From Streptomyces sp. WP-1 (lineage in GTDB: Bacteria > Actinomycetota > Actinomycetes > Streptomycetales > Streptomycetaceae): DNA of 64,000 nt. The translations under genes and the position numbers were made by a program. Shown piece after piece: positions 1 through 8,558 of this stretch. Position 1 is the first letter of the stretch. The number at the start of each line of letters is the position of its first letter. The notes beneath the pieces are model-generated. The model ran no database searches and was not told the origin of the DNA. It saw only the letters and a program-made list of their open reading frames with translations. The stretch spans positions 186,001 through 250,000 of the forward strand of contig NZ_CP123923.1 of assembly GCF_030450125.1 (NCBI RefSeq), written 5' to 3'.

Positions 1-2
1 GG

Positions 3-923
3 ACGCGCCCGTCGCGTCCGGCGCGGCGCCCGGAGCGGCGACCGGCGCTCCGGATACGGCGCCAACTGCCCACCAGTCCCTGGCTGTTCGCCGCCCCGGG
101 GCTGCTGATCACCGGCGCGTTCATCCTCTACCCGTTCGTCTCCACGGTGCTCAACGCCTTCACCGACCGCCGCACCCTGATCCCGGGACAGTACGTCGGC
201 CTCGCCAACTTCCGCGAGCTGCTGCACGACGACATGTTCTGGATCGGCCTGCGCAACAGTGCGTTGTACGTCGTGGGCGTCGTCCCCGCGCTGGTGCTCC
301 TGCCGCTGCTGCTCGCCCTGCTGGTGCAGAAGAACATCCCCGGCATCACCTTCTTCCGGTCCGCCTTCTACACCCCGGTCGTCGCCTCGATCGTCGTGGT
401 GGGCCTGATCTGGGTGTGGCTGCTGGACGAGCGCGGCCTGGTGAACTCGCTCCTGGAGACGATCGGGGTGGGCAAGGTCGGCTTCCTCAGCGACCAGTGG
501 CTGCTCCTGCTGAGCGCGATGGCCGTCACGGTCTGGAAGGGCCTCGGCTACTACATGATCATCTATCTGGCGGCGCTGGCGAATGTGCCGCGTGAGCTGC
601 ACGAGGCCGCCGCCGTGGACGGCGCGGGCCCGGTCCGCCGCTTCTTCACCGTGACCGTGCCGGCCATCCGCTCCACCATGGTCCTGGTCGCCGCGCTCTC
701 CTCGGTCTCCGCCTTCAAGGTGTTCTCCGAGGTGTATCTGCTGGCCTCGCCGAGCGGTGGCCCGGCGGGCGAGGACACCACCCTGGTGATGCTCGTCCAG
801 CGCACCGGCACCGGTCTGACCGGCCGGGTCGGCTATGCCTCCGCGATCTCGCTGGTCGTCTTCGCGGTCACCGTCGTCCTGATGCTGCTCGTCCTGCGCG
901 CCGACCGGAAGGAGGACTCGTGA
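3..923 (+). CDS. ABC sugar transporter permease, MalF/UgpA-like (5' end outside window)
   Basis: Inner-membrane permease subunit of a binding-protein-dependent carbohydrate importer. The reading frame is open to the left edge with no ATG or GTG before the GTG at 147. Residues before that GTG (SPWLFAAPGLLITGAFILYP) are the conserved first transmembrane segment of this family, so the gene begins outside the window and 147 is not the true start. Several hydrophobic helices follow, with the cytoplasmic EAA loop (HEAAAVDGAGPVRRFF) near nt 600-640 that docks on the ATPase. The stop overlaps the GTG start of the next permease (GTGA, 920-923), so the two are translationally coupled. The substrate-binding protein is expected just upstream. 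The glycosidases downstream suggest N-glycan-derived oligosaccharides as substrate; that is inference. Confidence 0.9.
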   Translation, partial: TRPSRPARRPERRPALRIRRQLPTSPWLFAAPGLLITGAFILYPFVSTVLNAFTDRRTLIPGQYVGLANFRELLHDDMFWIGLRNSALYVVGVVPALVLLPLLLALLVQKNIPGITFFRSAFYTPVVASIVVVGLIWVWLLDERGLVNSLLETIGVGKVGFLSDQWLLLLSAMAVTVWKGLGYYMIIYLAALANVPRELHEAAAVDGAGPVRRFFTVTVPAIRSTMVLVAALSSVSAFKVFSEVYLLASPSGGPAGEDTTLVMLVQRTGTGLTGRVGYASAISLVVFAVTVVLMLLVLRADRKEDS

Positions 924-1828
924 GCGTCGCCGAGAAGGCACCCGAGGCCGGTACCCGGCCGGCCCGCCCCCGCGCGCCCCGCTTCACCGACGAGAACGGC
1001 CGCCGTATCCCGGGGTGGGAACTGGTCCTGCGCTACGTGCTGCTGACCGCCGTACTCGTGCTGACCGTCGGCCCGTTCGTGTGGCAGCTGTCCACCTCGT
1101 TCAAGGGGCCCACCGAGGACATCTTCAGCTCCCCGCCGAAGTTCCTGCCGGGCCACCCCACCCTGCACAACTACGAGCGGGTGTCCGAGACCATCCCGGT
1201 CTGGGACTACGCCCTCAACTCCCTGAAGGTCGCCGCCGCGAACGTGGTCACCAACTGCGTCGGCTCCGCCCTCGCCGGCTACGCCCTGGCCCGGCTGCGC
1301 TACCGGGGCCGCCGGGTGGCCGCCCTGGTCTTCGTCCTCGCGATGCTCGTGCCCGCGGAGGGCATCATCATCGCCCAGTTCACGACCATGCGGGAACTCG
1401 GCCTGAACAACACGCTCATCGGCGTCGTCCTGCCCGGCTCGATCGGCGCGATGAACGTCCTGCTGATGCGCAACGCCTTCCTCAACCTGCCCTACGAGAT
1501 CGAGGAGGCCGCCTACGTCGACGGCGCGAACGTCTGGCAGCGGTTCCTGCGGATCGCGCTGCCCTCGGTCAGGGGCACCCTCGCCGTGGTGGCGATCTTC
1601 GCCTTCATGGGTGCCTGGGACGACTTCCTGTGGCCGCTGATCGTGCTCAGCGACCCGTCCAGGTTCACCCTGACCATCGGCCTCAACTACCTCCACGGCA
1701 CCTTCGCCAACGACGAACGCCTCGTCGCCGCCGGCACGATCATCGCCGTGGCACCGCTGATCGCCCTCTTCGCCTGCCTCCAGCGCTACTTCTTCCGCGG
1801 GGTCGGCGAGGGCGCGGTCAAGGGCTGA
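920..1828 (+). CDS. ABC sugar transporter permease, MalG-like
   Basis: Second inner-membrane permease (302 aa, usual size for MalG/AraQ relatives) that would pair with the upstream MalF-like subunit. It has a cytoplasmic N-terminus of about 40 residues, about six hydrophobic segments and a clear EAA loop (IEEAAYVDGANVWQRFLRIA) near nt 1500-1560. The GTG start overlaps the previous stop. No ATPase gene is present; Streptomyces sugar importers commonly share the MsiK ATPase encoded elsewhere, which would explain this (family knowledge). About 40 nt separate it from the glycoside hydrolase gene that follows on the same strand, consistent with one operon. Confidence 0.92.
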   Translation: MSVAEKAPEAGTRPARPRAPRFTDENGRRIPGWELVLRYVLLTAVLVLTVGPFVWQLSTSFKGPTEDIFSSPPKFLPGHPTLHNYERVSETIPVWDYALNSLKVAAANVVTNCVGSALAGYALARLRYRGRRVAALVFVLAMLVPAEGIIIAQFTTMRELGLNNTLIGVVLPGSIGAMNVLLMRNAFLNLPYEIEEAAYVDGANVWQRFLRIALPSVRGTLAVVAIFAFMGAWDDFLWPLIVLSDPSRFTLTIGLNYLHGTFANDERLVAAGTIIAVAPLIALFACLQRYFFRGVGEGAVKG

Positions 1829-1870
1829 TCCCGGGCCCCCTCCCCTGTCCCGCTTCCGCAAGGACCCCGT

Positions 1871-3127
1871 ATGCCTGCTGCCGTGCGCTTCGGCGTCAAC
1901 TACACCCCGAGCCAGGGGTGGTTCCACCACTGGCTCGACTTCGACCTCGACGCCGTACGCGCCGATCTGGACTCCGTCTCCGCGCTCGGCCTGGACCACA
2001 TCCGGGTCTTCCCGCTGTGGCCGTACTTCCAGCCCGACCGCGCGCTGATCCGCCCCCGCGCCGTGGAGCAGCTGGTGCGACTGGTCGACGCCGCGGCCGA
2101 ACGCGGACTCGACGTCAATGTGGACGGCCTGCAAGGGCACCTGTCCAGCTTCGACTTCCTGCCCGCGTGGACCCGCACCTGGCACCGGCGCAACCTCTTC
2201 ACCGACCCCGAGGTGCTGGAGGGCCAGGCCGCCTATCTGCGCACCCTCGCCGCCGCCCTGGCCGACCGGCCGAACTTCCTCGGCATGACCCTCGGCAACG
2301 AGGTCAACCAGTTCTCCGCCGGCCCCCACCCCGACCCCGACCGGGCCACCGCCGACCAGATCGACGCCTGGCTGGAACGCATGCTCGCCGCCTGCGAGCG
2401 GGGCGCCCCCGGCAAGCTGCATCTGCACGCCGAGTACGACGCCACCTGGTACCAGGACGACATGCCGTTCACCCCGGCCCAGGCGGCCCGGCGCGGCGCC
2501 CTCACCGCCGTGCACTCCTGGGTCTTCAACGGCACCGCCCAGCGGCACGGCCGTACCTCCGTGGCCACCGAGCACCACGCCGCGTACCTGATCGAGCTGA
2601 GCAAGGCATGGGCCGAGGACCCGCACCGGCCCGTGTGGCTCCAGGAGGTCGGCGCCCCGGCCCCCCTCGTCCCCGCCGAGCACGCCGCCGCCTTCACCGA
2701 GGCCACCGTGGCGAACGCGCTGGACTGCCCCGACCTGTGGGGCATCACCTGGTGGTGCTCCCACGACGTCTCCCGCGACCTCGCCGATTTCCCCGAACTC
2801 GAATACGGTCTCGGCCTGTTGACGAACGATCGCCGTCCCAAGGACCTCGCCCGCGTCCTGTCCCGCGCGGCCCGCGACCACGCCGCCGTGCCGGCGCCGC
2901 GCACCCTCGCCCTCACCGTCCCCGCCGACCCGGGCGCCCGCTCCCGCTGCGCCCCGGGCGGCGACGTCTTCGAGGCGTTCTTCCGGCTGACCGCCGACGG
3001 CGCCCGTCCCACCACCGTCCTCGACACCCGGGCGGCCGACCAGGACCATCTGACCGCCCGCGCCGTCACGGAGGTCGTCACACCCGACCAGGTACTGCGC
3101 ACATCCCGAGGAGGCATCCGCTCGTGA
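1871..3127 (+). CDS. GH5-type glycoside hydrolase, probable beta-mannosidase
   Basis: Predicted retaining glycosidase of 418 aa with a TIM-barrel layout. The N-terminus (RFGVNYTPSQGWFHHW) and the LGNEVNQF motif place the acid/base at Glu144; the nucleophile is probably Glu259 in LQEVGAP. These fit GH5, most like subfamily 18, whose characterised members cleave Man-beta-1,4-GlcNAc from the N-glycan core. There is no signal peptide, so it should act in the cytosol on imported glycan. The ATG at 1871 starts just after the permease. The stop overlaps the GTG of the GH85 gene (GTGA, 3124-3127). Subfamily and substrate are inferred from motifs and neighbours; another beta-glycosidase activity is possible. 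Confidence 0.8.
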   Translation: MPAAVRFGVNYTPSQGWFHHWLDFDLDAVRADLDSVSALGLDHIRVFPLWPYFQPDRALIRPRAVEQLVRLVDAAAERGLDVNVDGLQGHLSSFDFLPAWTRTWHRRNLFTDPEVLEGQAAYLRTLAAALADRPNFLGMTLGNEVNQFSAGPHPDPDRATADQIDAWLERMLAACERGAPGKLHLHAEYDATWYQDDMPFTPAQAARRGALTAVHSWVFNGTAQRHGRTSVATEHHAAYLIELSKAWAEDPHRPVWLQEVGAPAPLVPAEHAAAFTEATVANALDCPDLWGITWWCSHDVSRDLADFPELEYGLGLLTNDRRPKDLARVLSRAARDHAAVPAPRTLALTVPADPGARSRCAPGGDVFEAFFRLTADGARPTTVLDTRAADQDHLTARAVTEVVTPDQVLRTSRGGIRS

Positions 3128-5142
3128 ACCCCACCAGACGCACCGTCCTGCTCGCAGGCGCCGCCGCCGCGTTCCTGCCCGCGCTGTCCGCCGGCACCGC
3201 CGAGGCCGCCCCGAAGGCGACGGCCGCGCTCCAGCCGTACGCCTCCTACTGGTACCCGGACTCCCTGCCCTCCGGCAGTCCCGGGCCCGGCATCACCTGG
3301 CGCAGTCTGAAGAGCTGGCGCGCCGCCACCGACGCCGATCTGCCCTTCAACACCGCCTCCGTCCCGCTCGCGCCCCGCTTCACCCCGACCCCGGCGAACA
3401 CCACCGCCCGCGCCGGGCAGGCCCGGATCCAGTCCCTGGTCTCCTTCGGGCCCACCTCCGCCAATCCCTCCCAGGGCTCGGCCACCGCCGACTACTACGC
3501 CCTCACCCACTGGGCGTACATGGACGAGCTGGTGTTCTGGGGCGGCTCGTCCGGGGAGGGCCTGATCCTCGCCCCGAACGCGCCCGTCGTGGACGCCGCC
3601 CACCGGCACGGCGTTCCCGTCCTCGGCAACATCTTCCTGCCGCCCGCCGCGTACGGCGGACAGCTCCGGTGGACCCGCGACCTGGTGCGCAAGGACAGCT
3701 CCGGGCACTACCCGCTCGCCGCCCAGCTCGTCGCGGTCGCCTCGGCCCACGGCTTCGACGGGTGGTTCGTCAACGCCGAGACGGACGGCGGCGACAGCGC
3801 CCTCGGCGCCGACATGCTCGGCTTCGTCAAGGAATTGAAGCGGCTCGCCACGGCCGCGGGGCAGCGGATCACCTGGTACGACGCGATGACCGTGAACGGC
3901 TCGGTGAGCTGGCAGGGCGCGCTCAACGGGCAGAACCAGGCCCTCTTCCAGGCCGCCGACGCCATGTTCCTCGACTTCCGCTGGAGCGCGTCCTCGCTCG
4001 CCTCCTCCGGGCAGAAGGCCGTACAACTGGGCCGCAGCCGCTACGCGTTGTGGGCCGGTGTCGACGTGGAGTCGGGCGGCTGGAACAGCTCCGTGGACTG
4101 GGACGCGATCGTGCCCGCCGACCGCGCGCACCTCACCTCGATCGGCCTGTACCGGCCCGAGTGGACCCGCAACCACCTGCCCGCCGGCCACACCCCGGAG
4201 GACTTCCACGCCGCCGACGACCGGTTCTGGACCGGCCGCTCCCTCGATCCGTCCCGTCCCGACCCCACCGACGGCTGGCGGGCCCCCGCCGTGTCCGTCG
4301 CCGACCGGTCGACCGTCGCCGCGCTGCCGTTCGCGAGCGTCTTCAACACCGGCCACGGGCTGCGCTGGTACGAGGACGGCGAGGTCGCCTCGGACACCCC
4401 CTGGAACCACCTCGGCCTCCAGGACCGGCTGCCCTCCCGGCGCTGGGTGGTGCGCACCGACGGTCAACGCCCCACCGTCGCCCTCGACTTCGCGGACGCC
4501 TGGCGCGGCGGCAGCAGCGTCCTCCTGACCGGCGCGCTCGACCGCCCGGCCGAGCTGGACCTGTACGCGACCCGGCTGCCGGTCTCCCCCGGCACCGTGG
4601 TCGAGCTGACCCATCGCACGGACGCGGGGGCCGTCCGTGTCGAGCTGGCCGTGGCGACCGCCGAGCCGGGCACGGCCGGGACCGCGCCGCCGTACACCTA
4701 TCTGCCCGTGCCCGCCGGGCCGGGCGACGGCTGGCACACCTCGGCCGTACGGCTCACCGGCCTGTCCGGGACCGTGCACGCCCTCGGCGTCCGGCTCAGC
4801 GCCATCGGCGGGGGCCCGGTGAGCTGGCGGCTCGGCGGACTCGCCGTCCACGACGGCACCGACACCCCGGCCGCCCCCAGCGGTCTGCGGATCACCGCCG
4901 CGTCCGGCGGCGACCTGCGCCTGGCCTGGGACCACCCGGCCCCGGGCACGGTACGCCACTACACCGTGCACCGTGTGCTGCCCGACGGCACCCGCCGCTT
5001 CCTGGGCGGCACCGGCCAGCGGGCGTATTTCACCGGGGGGCAGACGCCCGCGCCGGGCGAGCGCGGGGTGCGGATCGAGGTGCGTGCGGTAGGAGAGCTG
5101 TACACCTCGTCCGCGCCCTCGACCGTCACCCACCTCCGATGA
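3124..5142 (+). CDS. Secreted GH85 endo-beta-N-acetylglucosaminidase (ENGase)
   Basis: Predicted to cut between the two core GlcNAc residues of N-glycans by substrate-assisted catalysis. The protein (672 aa) opens with a Tat signal peptide (TRRTVLLAG, then a hydrophobic stretch ending AEAAP). The GH85 barrel starts at ASYWYPDSL and carries the catalytic pair in GFDGWFVNAET: Asn217 orients the acetamido group and Glu219 is the acid/base. C-terminal beta-rich regions follow, ending in a fibronectin-III-like segment from about residue 580. The frame is open upstream to nt 1015, but the GTG at 3124 is preferred because a GAGGAGG ribosome site lies at 3108-3114 and the signal peptide begins there. 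It overlaps the GH5 stop by 4 nt. Confidence 0.9.
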   Translation: MNPTRRTVLLAGAAAAFLPALSAGTAEAAPKATAALQPYASYWYPDSLPSGSPGPGITWRSLKSWRAATDADLPFNTASVPLAPRFTPTPANTTARAGQARIQSLVSFGPTSANPSQGSATADYYALTHWAYMDELVFWGGSSGEGLILAPNAPVVDAAHRHGVPVLGNIFLPPAAYGGQLRWTRDLVRKDSSGHYPLAAQLVAVASAHGFDGWFVNAETDGGDSALGADMLGFVKELKRLATAAGQRITWYDAMTVNGSVSWQGALNGQNQALFQAADAMFLDFRWSASSLASSGQKAVQLGRSRYALWAGVDVESGGWNSSVDWDAIVPADRAHLTSIGLYRPEWTRNHLPAGHTPEDFHAADDRFWTGRSLDPSRPDPTDGWRAPAVSVADRSTVAALPFASVFNTGHGLRWYEDGEVASDTPWNHLGLQDRLPSRRWVVRTDGQRPTVALDFADAWRGGSSVLLTGALDRPAELDLYATRLPVSPGTVVELTHRTDAGAVRVELAVATAEPGTAGTAPPYTYLPVPAGPGDGWHTSAVRLTGLSGTVHALGVRLSAIGGGPVSWRLGGLAVHDGTDTPAAPSGLRITAASGGDLRLAWDHPAPGTVRHYTVHRVLPDGTRRFLGGTGQRAYFTGGQTPAPGERGVRIEVRAVGELYTSSAPSTVTHLR

Positions 5143-5208
5143 CCGCCCGCTCCCCCTGGTGACCACCCGCTGATCCCCCGCTGACCCACGACCTACGGAG
5201 CATCCCGC

Positions 5209-8200
5209 ATGCATGACGACCGCAGTCTGGTCGAAGCCCGGCTCAAGCGCGTCCTCGACGAGCGCATCCGCCCCGCCGTGTACCCCGCGTCCGTCCCCCT
5301 CGATGTCGCGGTGTGGCACGCGCCCGGCGAGCCCGTGCCGGTCGCCGAGGGGCTGGCCGCCGAACCGGAGCCGATCCGGACGGGCGCCCGGTGGGGTGCT
5401 CCGTGGGGCACCAGCTGGTTCCGGGTGACCGGCACCGTGCCCGAGGAGTGGGCCGGGCGGACCGTGGAGGCGCTGCTGGACCTCGGCTTCGACGAGAACA
5501 TGCCCGGTTTCCAGTGCGAGGGCCTGGTCTACCGGCCCGACGGCACCCCGGTGAAGGGCCTCAATCCGCGCAACCAGTGGGTGCGCGTCGGCGCGCCCGT
5601 CGCGGGCGGCGAGGAGGTACGGCTGCACATCGAGGCCGCGTCCAACCCCGTCATCCTCGACTACCACCCCTTCCTGCCCACGCAGTTGGGCGACAAGGAG
5701 ACCGCGGGCAGCGAGCCGCAGTACACGCTGACCCGTATGGATCTCGCGGTCTTCGACGAGGGTGTGTGGCAGCTGGTGATCGACCTGGAGGTGCTCGGCG
5801 AGCTGATGGCCGAGCTGCCGGTGGACTCCCCGCGCCGCTACGAGATCCTGCGTGCCGTGGACAGGGCGCTCGACGCCGTCGACCTCCAGGATGTGGGCGG
5901 CACCGCCGGCCGCGCCCGCGCGCTGCTCGGCGACGTGCTGTCCGCGCCCGCCGTGCCCTCCGCGCACCGGATCAGCGCCGTCGGGCACGCGCACATCGAC
6001 TCCGCCTGGCTGTGGCCGCTGCGCGAGACCGTGCGCAAGGTGGCCCGGACCACGTCCAACATGACCGCCCTGCTGGAGGACGAACCGGACTTCGTCTTCG
6101 CCATGTCCCAGGCGCAGCAGTGGGCATGGGTCAAGGAGCACCGGCCCGAGGTGTGGGCGCGGGTGAAGAAGGCGGTGGCGGACGGGCGGTTCGTGCCGGC
6201 GGGCGGCATGTGGGTGGAGTCGGACACCAACATGCCCGGCTCGGAGGCGATGGCCCGGCAGTTCGTGCACGGCAAGCGGTTCTTCCTCGACGAGTTCGGC
6301 ATCGAGAACGACGAGGCGTGGCTGCCCGACACCTTCGGCTTCGCCGCCGGACTGCCGCAGATCATCAGGGCGGCGGGCGCCACCCGGCTGCTGACGCAGA
6401 AGATCTCCTGGTCGCAGACGAACAAGTTCCCGCACCACACCTTCCAGTGGGAGGGCATCGACGGCACGCGCGTCTTCACGCACTTCCCGCCCGTCGACAC
6501 CTACAACTGCTCCATGAAGGGCAGCGAGATCGCGCACGCCGCCCGCAACTTCAAGGACAAGGGCGTCGCCCGGCACTCGCTCGCCCCCACCGGCTGGGGC
6601 GACGGGGGCGGCGGCACCACCCGCGAGATGGTCGCCAAGGCGGCCCGGCTGCGTGATCTGGAGGGCTCGGCGCGGGTGGTGTGGGAGACCCCGCGGGCCT
6701 TCTTCGACAGGGCCGAGGCCGAGTACCCCGAGCCGCCGGTGTGGGTCGGCGAGCTGTACCTGGAGCTGCACCGGGCCACCCTCACCAGTCAGGCCGGGAC
6801 CAAGCAGGGCAACCGGCGCAGCGAACACCTTTTGCGCGAGGCCGAGTTGTGGGCGGCGACGGCGGCCGTACGGACCGGGTTCCGCTATCCGTACGAGGAG
6901 TTCGACCGCATCTGGAAGACGGTGCTGCTCCACCAGTTCCACGACATCCTGCCCGGCTCCTCCATCGCCTGGGTGCACCGTGAGGCACGGGCGACCTACG
7001 GGCGCGTCGCACGGGAACTGGACGAGATCATCGAGGGCGCCCAGCGCGCGCTGGCGGGCGAGGGCGGCACACCGCTGGTCTTCAACGCGGCCCCGCACGC
7101 CCGCGCGGGCGTCCCGGCCGGCGCCGCGGCCACCCCCGCGACCGAGGGCCGTACCCGCCTCGCGGCCCGCGCGGGCGGCGGGCACGTCCTGGACAACGGG
7201 CTGCTGCGCGTCGAGATCGACGGCCGGGGTCTGGTCGTCTCGGCGTACGACATCGAGGCCGACCGGGAGACGGTCGCGCCCGGCCGGGCCGCGAACCTCC
7301 TCCAACTGCACCCCGACTTCCCGAACATGTGGGACGCCTGGGACGTGGACGAGTTCTACCGCAACACCGTCACCGACCTCACCGACGCCGAGTCGGTCGC
7401 GCCCGGCGAGGACGGCGCGTCGGTGCGGATCGTCCGGTCCTTCGGTTCCTCCCGGGTCACCCAGGTGCTGTCGCTGGCGGCGGGTGAGCGGCGGCTGGTG
7501 CTGGACACCGAGGTGGACTGGCACGAGACGGAGAAGTTCCTCAAGCTGGCCTTCCCGCTGGACGTGCACGCCGAACGGTACGCGTCCGAGACCCAGTTCG
7601 GGCACTTCTACCGGCCCACCCACACCAACACCTCGTGGGAGGCCGCCCGGTTCGAGGCGTGCAACCACCGCTTCGTCCAGCTGGAGGAGCCGGGCTGGGG
7701 CGTGGCGGTCGTCAACGACTCGACGTACGGCCACGATGTGACCCGCACCGTCCGCGCCGGCGGCGACCACGGCACCACCACGACGGTCCGGGTGTCGCTG
7801 CTGCGCGCCCCGCGCTTCCCCGACCCGGAGACGGACCAGGGCGTGCACCGCTTCCGGCACGCGCTGGTGCCGGGCGCGGGCATCGCCGACGCGGTGCGCG
7901 AGGGCTGGCGGATCAATGTGCCCGAGCGGCGGGCGACCGGTGCCGGGGAGGTCGCGCCGCTGGTGTCGGTGGACGAGGACGCGGTGGTCGTGACGGCGGT
8001 GAAGCTGGCCGACGACGGCAGCGGCGATGTGGTGGTGCGCTTCCACGAGGCCCACGGCGGCCGGGCCCGGGCCACGCTGACCGCCGGGTTCGAGGTCACC
8101 GGGGCCACGGTGACCGACCTGCTGGAGCGGCCCCTGCCCGAGGCGGCGGCACCCCGGCGGGACGGCGACCGGATCGCGGTGCGCCTGCGGCCGTTCGAAC

Positions 8201-8232
8201 TGGTGACGCTGCGGCTGCGGCGGGCCTCGTGA
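5209..8232 (+). CDS. GH38 alpha-mannosidase
   Basis: Zinc-dependent retaining exo-alpha-mannosidase of 1007 aa, the usual size for bacterial GH38. The HAHID motif (His262 and Asp264, zinc ligands) starts the catalytic domain, and WLPDTFGF contains the expected nucleophile Asp374. GH38 middle and beta-sandwich C-terminal domains follow. No signal peptide is visible, so it probably trims alpha-linked mannose from imported glycans in the cytosol. The ATG at 5209 follows an ACGGAG ribosome site by a short spacer. It is the last gene of the operon; a 66-nt gap separates it from the GH85 gene. A large antisense ORF covering it is a GC-bias shadow. Confidence 0.93.
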   Translation: MHDDRSLVEARLKRVLDERIRPAVYPASVPLDVAVWHAPGEPVPVAEGLAAEPEPIRTGARWGAPWGTSWFRVTGTVPEEWAGRTVEALLDLGFDENMPGFQCEGLVYRPDGTPVKGLNPRNQWVRVGAPVAGGEEVRLHIEAASNPVILDYHPFLPTQLGDKETAGSEPQYTLTRMDLAVFDEGVWQLVIDLEVLGELMAELPVDSPRRYEILRAVDRALDAVDLQDVGGTAGRARALLGDVLSAPAVPSAHRISAVGHAHIDSAWLWPLRETVRKVARTTSNMTALLEDEPDFVFAMSQAQQWAWVKEHRPEVWARVKKAVADGRFVPAGGMWVESDTNMPGSEAMARQFVHGKRFFLDEFGIENDEAWLPDTFGFAAGLPQIIRAAGATRLLTQKISWSQTNKFPHHTFQWEGIDGTRVFTHFPPVDTYNCSMKGSEIAHAARNFKDKGVARHSLAPTGWGDGGGGTTREMVAKAARLRDLEGSARVVWETPRAFFDRAEAEYPEPPVWVGELYLELHRATLTSQAGTKQGNRRSEHLLREAELWAATAAVRTGFRYPYEEFDRIWKTVLLHQFHDILPGSSIAWVHREARATYGRVARELDEIIEGAQRALAGEGGTPLVFNAAPHARAGVPAGAAATPATEGRTRLAARAGGGHVLDNGLLRVEIDGRGLVVSAYDIEADRETVAPGRAANLLQLHPDFPNMWDAWDVDEFYRNTVTDLTDAESVAPGEDGASVRIVRSFGSSRVTQVLSLAAGERRLVLDTEVDWHETEKFLKLAFPLDVHAERYASETQFGHFYRPTHTNTSWEAARFEACNHRFVQLEEPGWGVAVVNDSTYGHDVTRTVRAGGDHGTTTTVRVSLLRAPRFPDPETDQGVHRFRHALVPGAGIADAVREGWRINVPERRATGAGEVAPLVSVDEDAVVVTAVKLADDGSGDVVVRFHEAHGGRARATLTAGFEVTGATVTDLLERPLPEAAAPRRDGDRIAVRLRPFELVTLRLRRAS

Positions 8233-8313
8233 ACCTCCCTGCCGGAACCGCGGCTTCCCGGTCGACGGGGCCGTCGCGCCGACGAACACCGAGGTTCAGA
8301 TGCACCATTCCCA

Positions 8314-8342
8314 TTGAGCACTCAACTGCCTTGGCCTAACCT
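8314..8342 (+). promoter_or_regulatory. Candidate sigma-70-type promoter for the micropeptide unit
   Basis: TTGAGC (8314-8319) and TAACCT (8337-8342) are separated by 17 nt, a good match to streptomycete HrdB-type promoters. TTGAGCACTCAA here is also a small palindrome, and a second short inverted repeat (CGGCT / AGCCG, 8356-8370) follows. It lies in the 198-nt gap between the GH38 gene and the small ORF at 8431. It was found by eye only. Confidence 0.4.
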
Positions 8343-8430
8343 CTTGTTCATCGAACGGCTGCTCTAGCCGTGAGTGCACCACCGGGAGCCCAGCCGTGCC
8401 CGCGGCGGCCTGAAAAAGGGGAGATCCATC

Positions 8431-8499
8431 ATGGTCAAGCACTACATCAAGTACGCCTTCAGCACGCTCACCGCGGCGATGTTCGCCAGCATGGCCTGA
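8431..8499 (+). CDS. 22-residue signal-peptide-like micropeptide (candidate precursor)
   Basis: ATG-to-TGA ORF of 22 codons starting MVKHYIKYAF and ending FASMA. A good ribosome site (AAAAAGGGGAG) lies about 8 nt before the ATG. The peptide has a basic head (Lys3, His4, Lys7) and a short hydrophobic Ala/Ser/Thr/Met helix ending in an A-x-A-like tail, so it resembles a free-standing signal peptide. A perfect hairpin follows 14 nt after the stop, then an adenylating ligase and a GxGD membrane protease. This order (tiny gene, hairpin, enzymes) resembles peptide natural-product operons, but I know no family for it. It could also be a leader peptide for attenuation. It is too short for standard gene callers. 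Confidence 0.55.
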   Translation: MVKHYIKYAFSTLTAAMFASMA

Positions 8500-8512
8500 C
8501 GATCGGTCCCGG

Positions 8513-8543
8513 CCTGGACCGGGAGTCGGATTCCCGGTCCAGG
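8513..8543 (+). terminator. Perfect 12-bp hairpin between micropeptide and ligase
   Basis: CCTGGACCGGGA (8513-8524) is followed by a 7-nt loop and its exact reverse complement TCCCGGTCCAGG (8532-8543). It sits between the micropeptide stop (8499) and the ligase ribosome site (8547-8553). It may act as a partial terminator or attenuator that sets a high peptide-to-enzyme ratio, or as an mRNA-stabilising structure. No U-run follows, as is usual in Streptomyces. Confidence 0.6.
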
Positions 8544-8558
8544 AACAGGGAGGCGTAC

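Noticed and set aside
833..8289. Very long antisense ORFs (833-3049 and 2233-8289, minus strand) over the glycosidase operon
   Set aside because: They have low-complexity Arg/Gly/Pro/Ala-rich translations with no domain motifs, and each lies opposite a gene with clear catalytic motifs. They are typical high-GC frame shadows.
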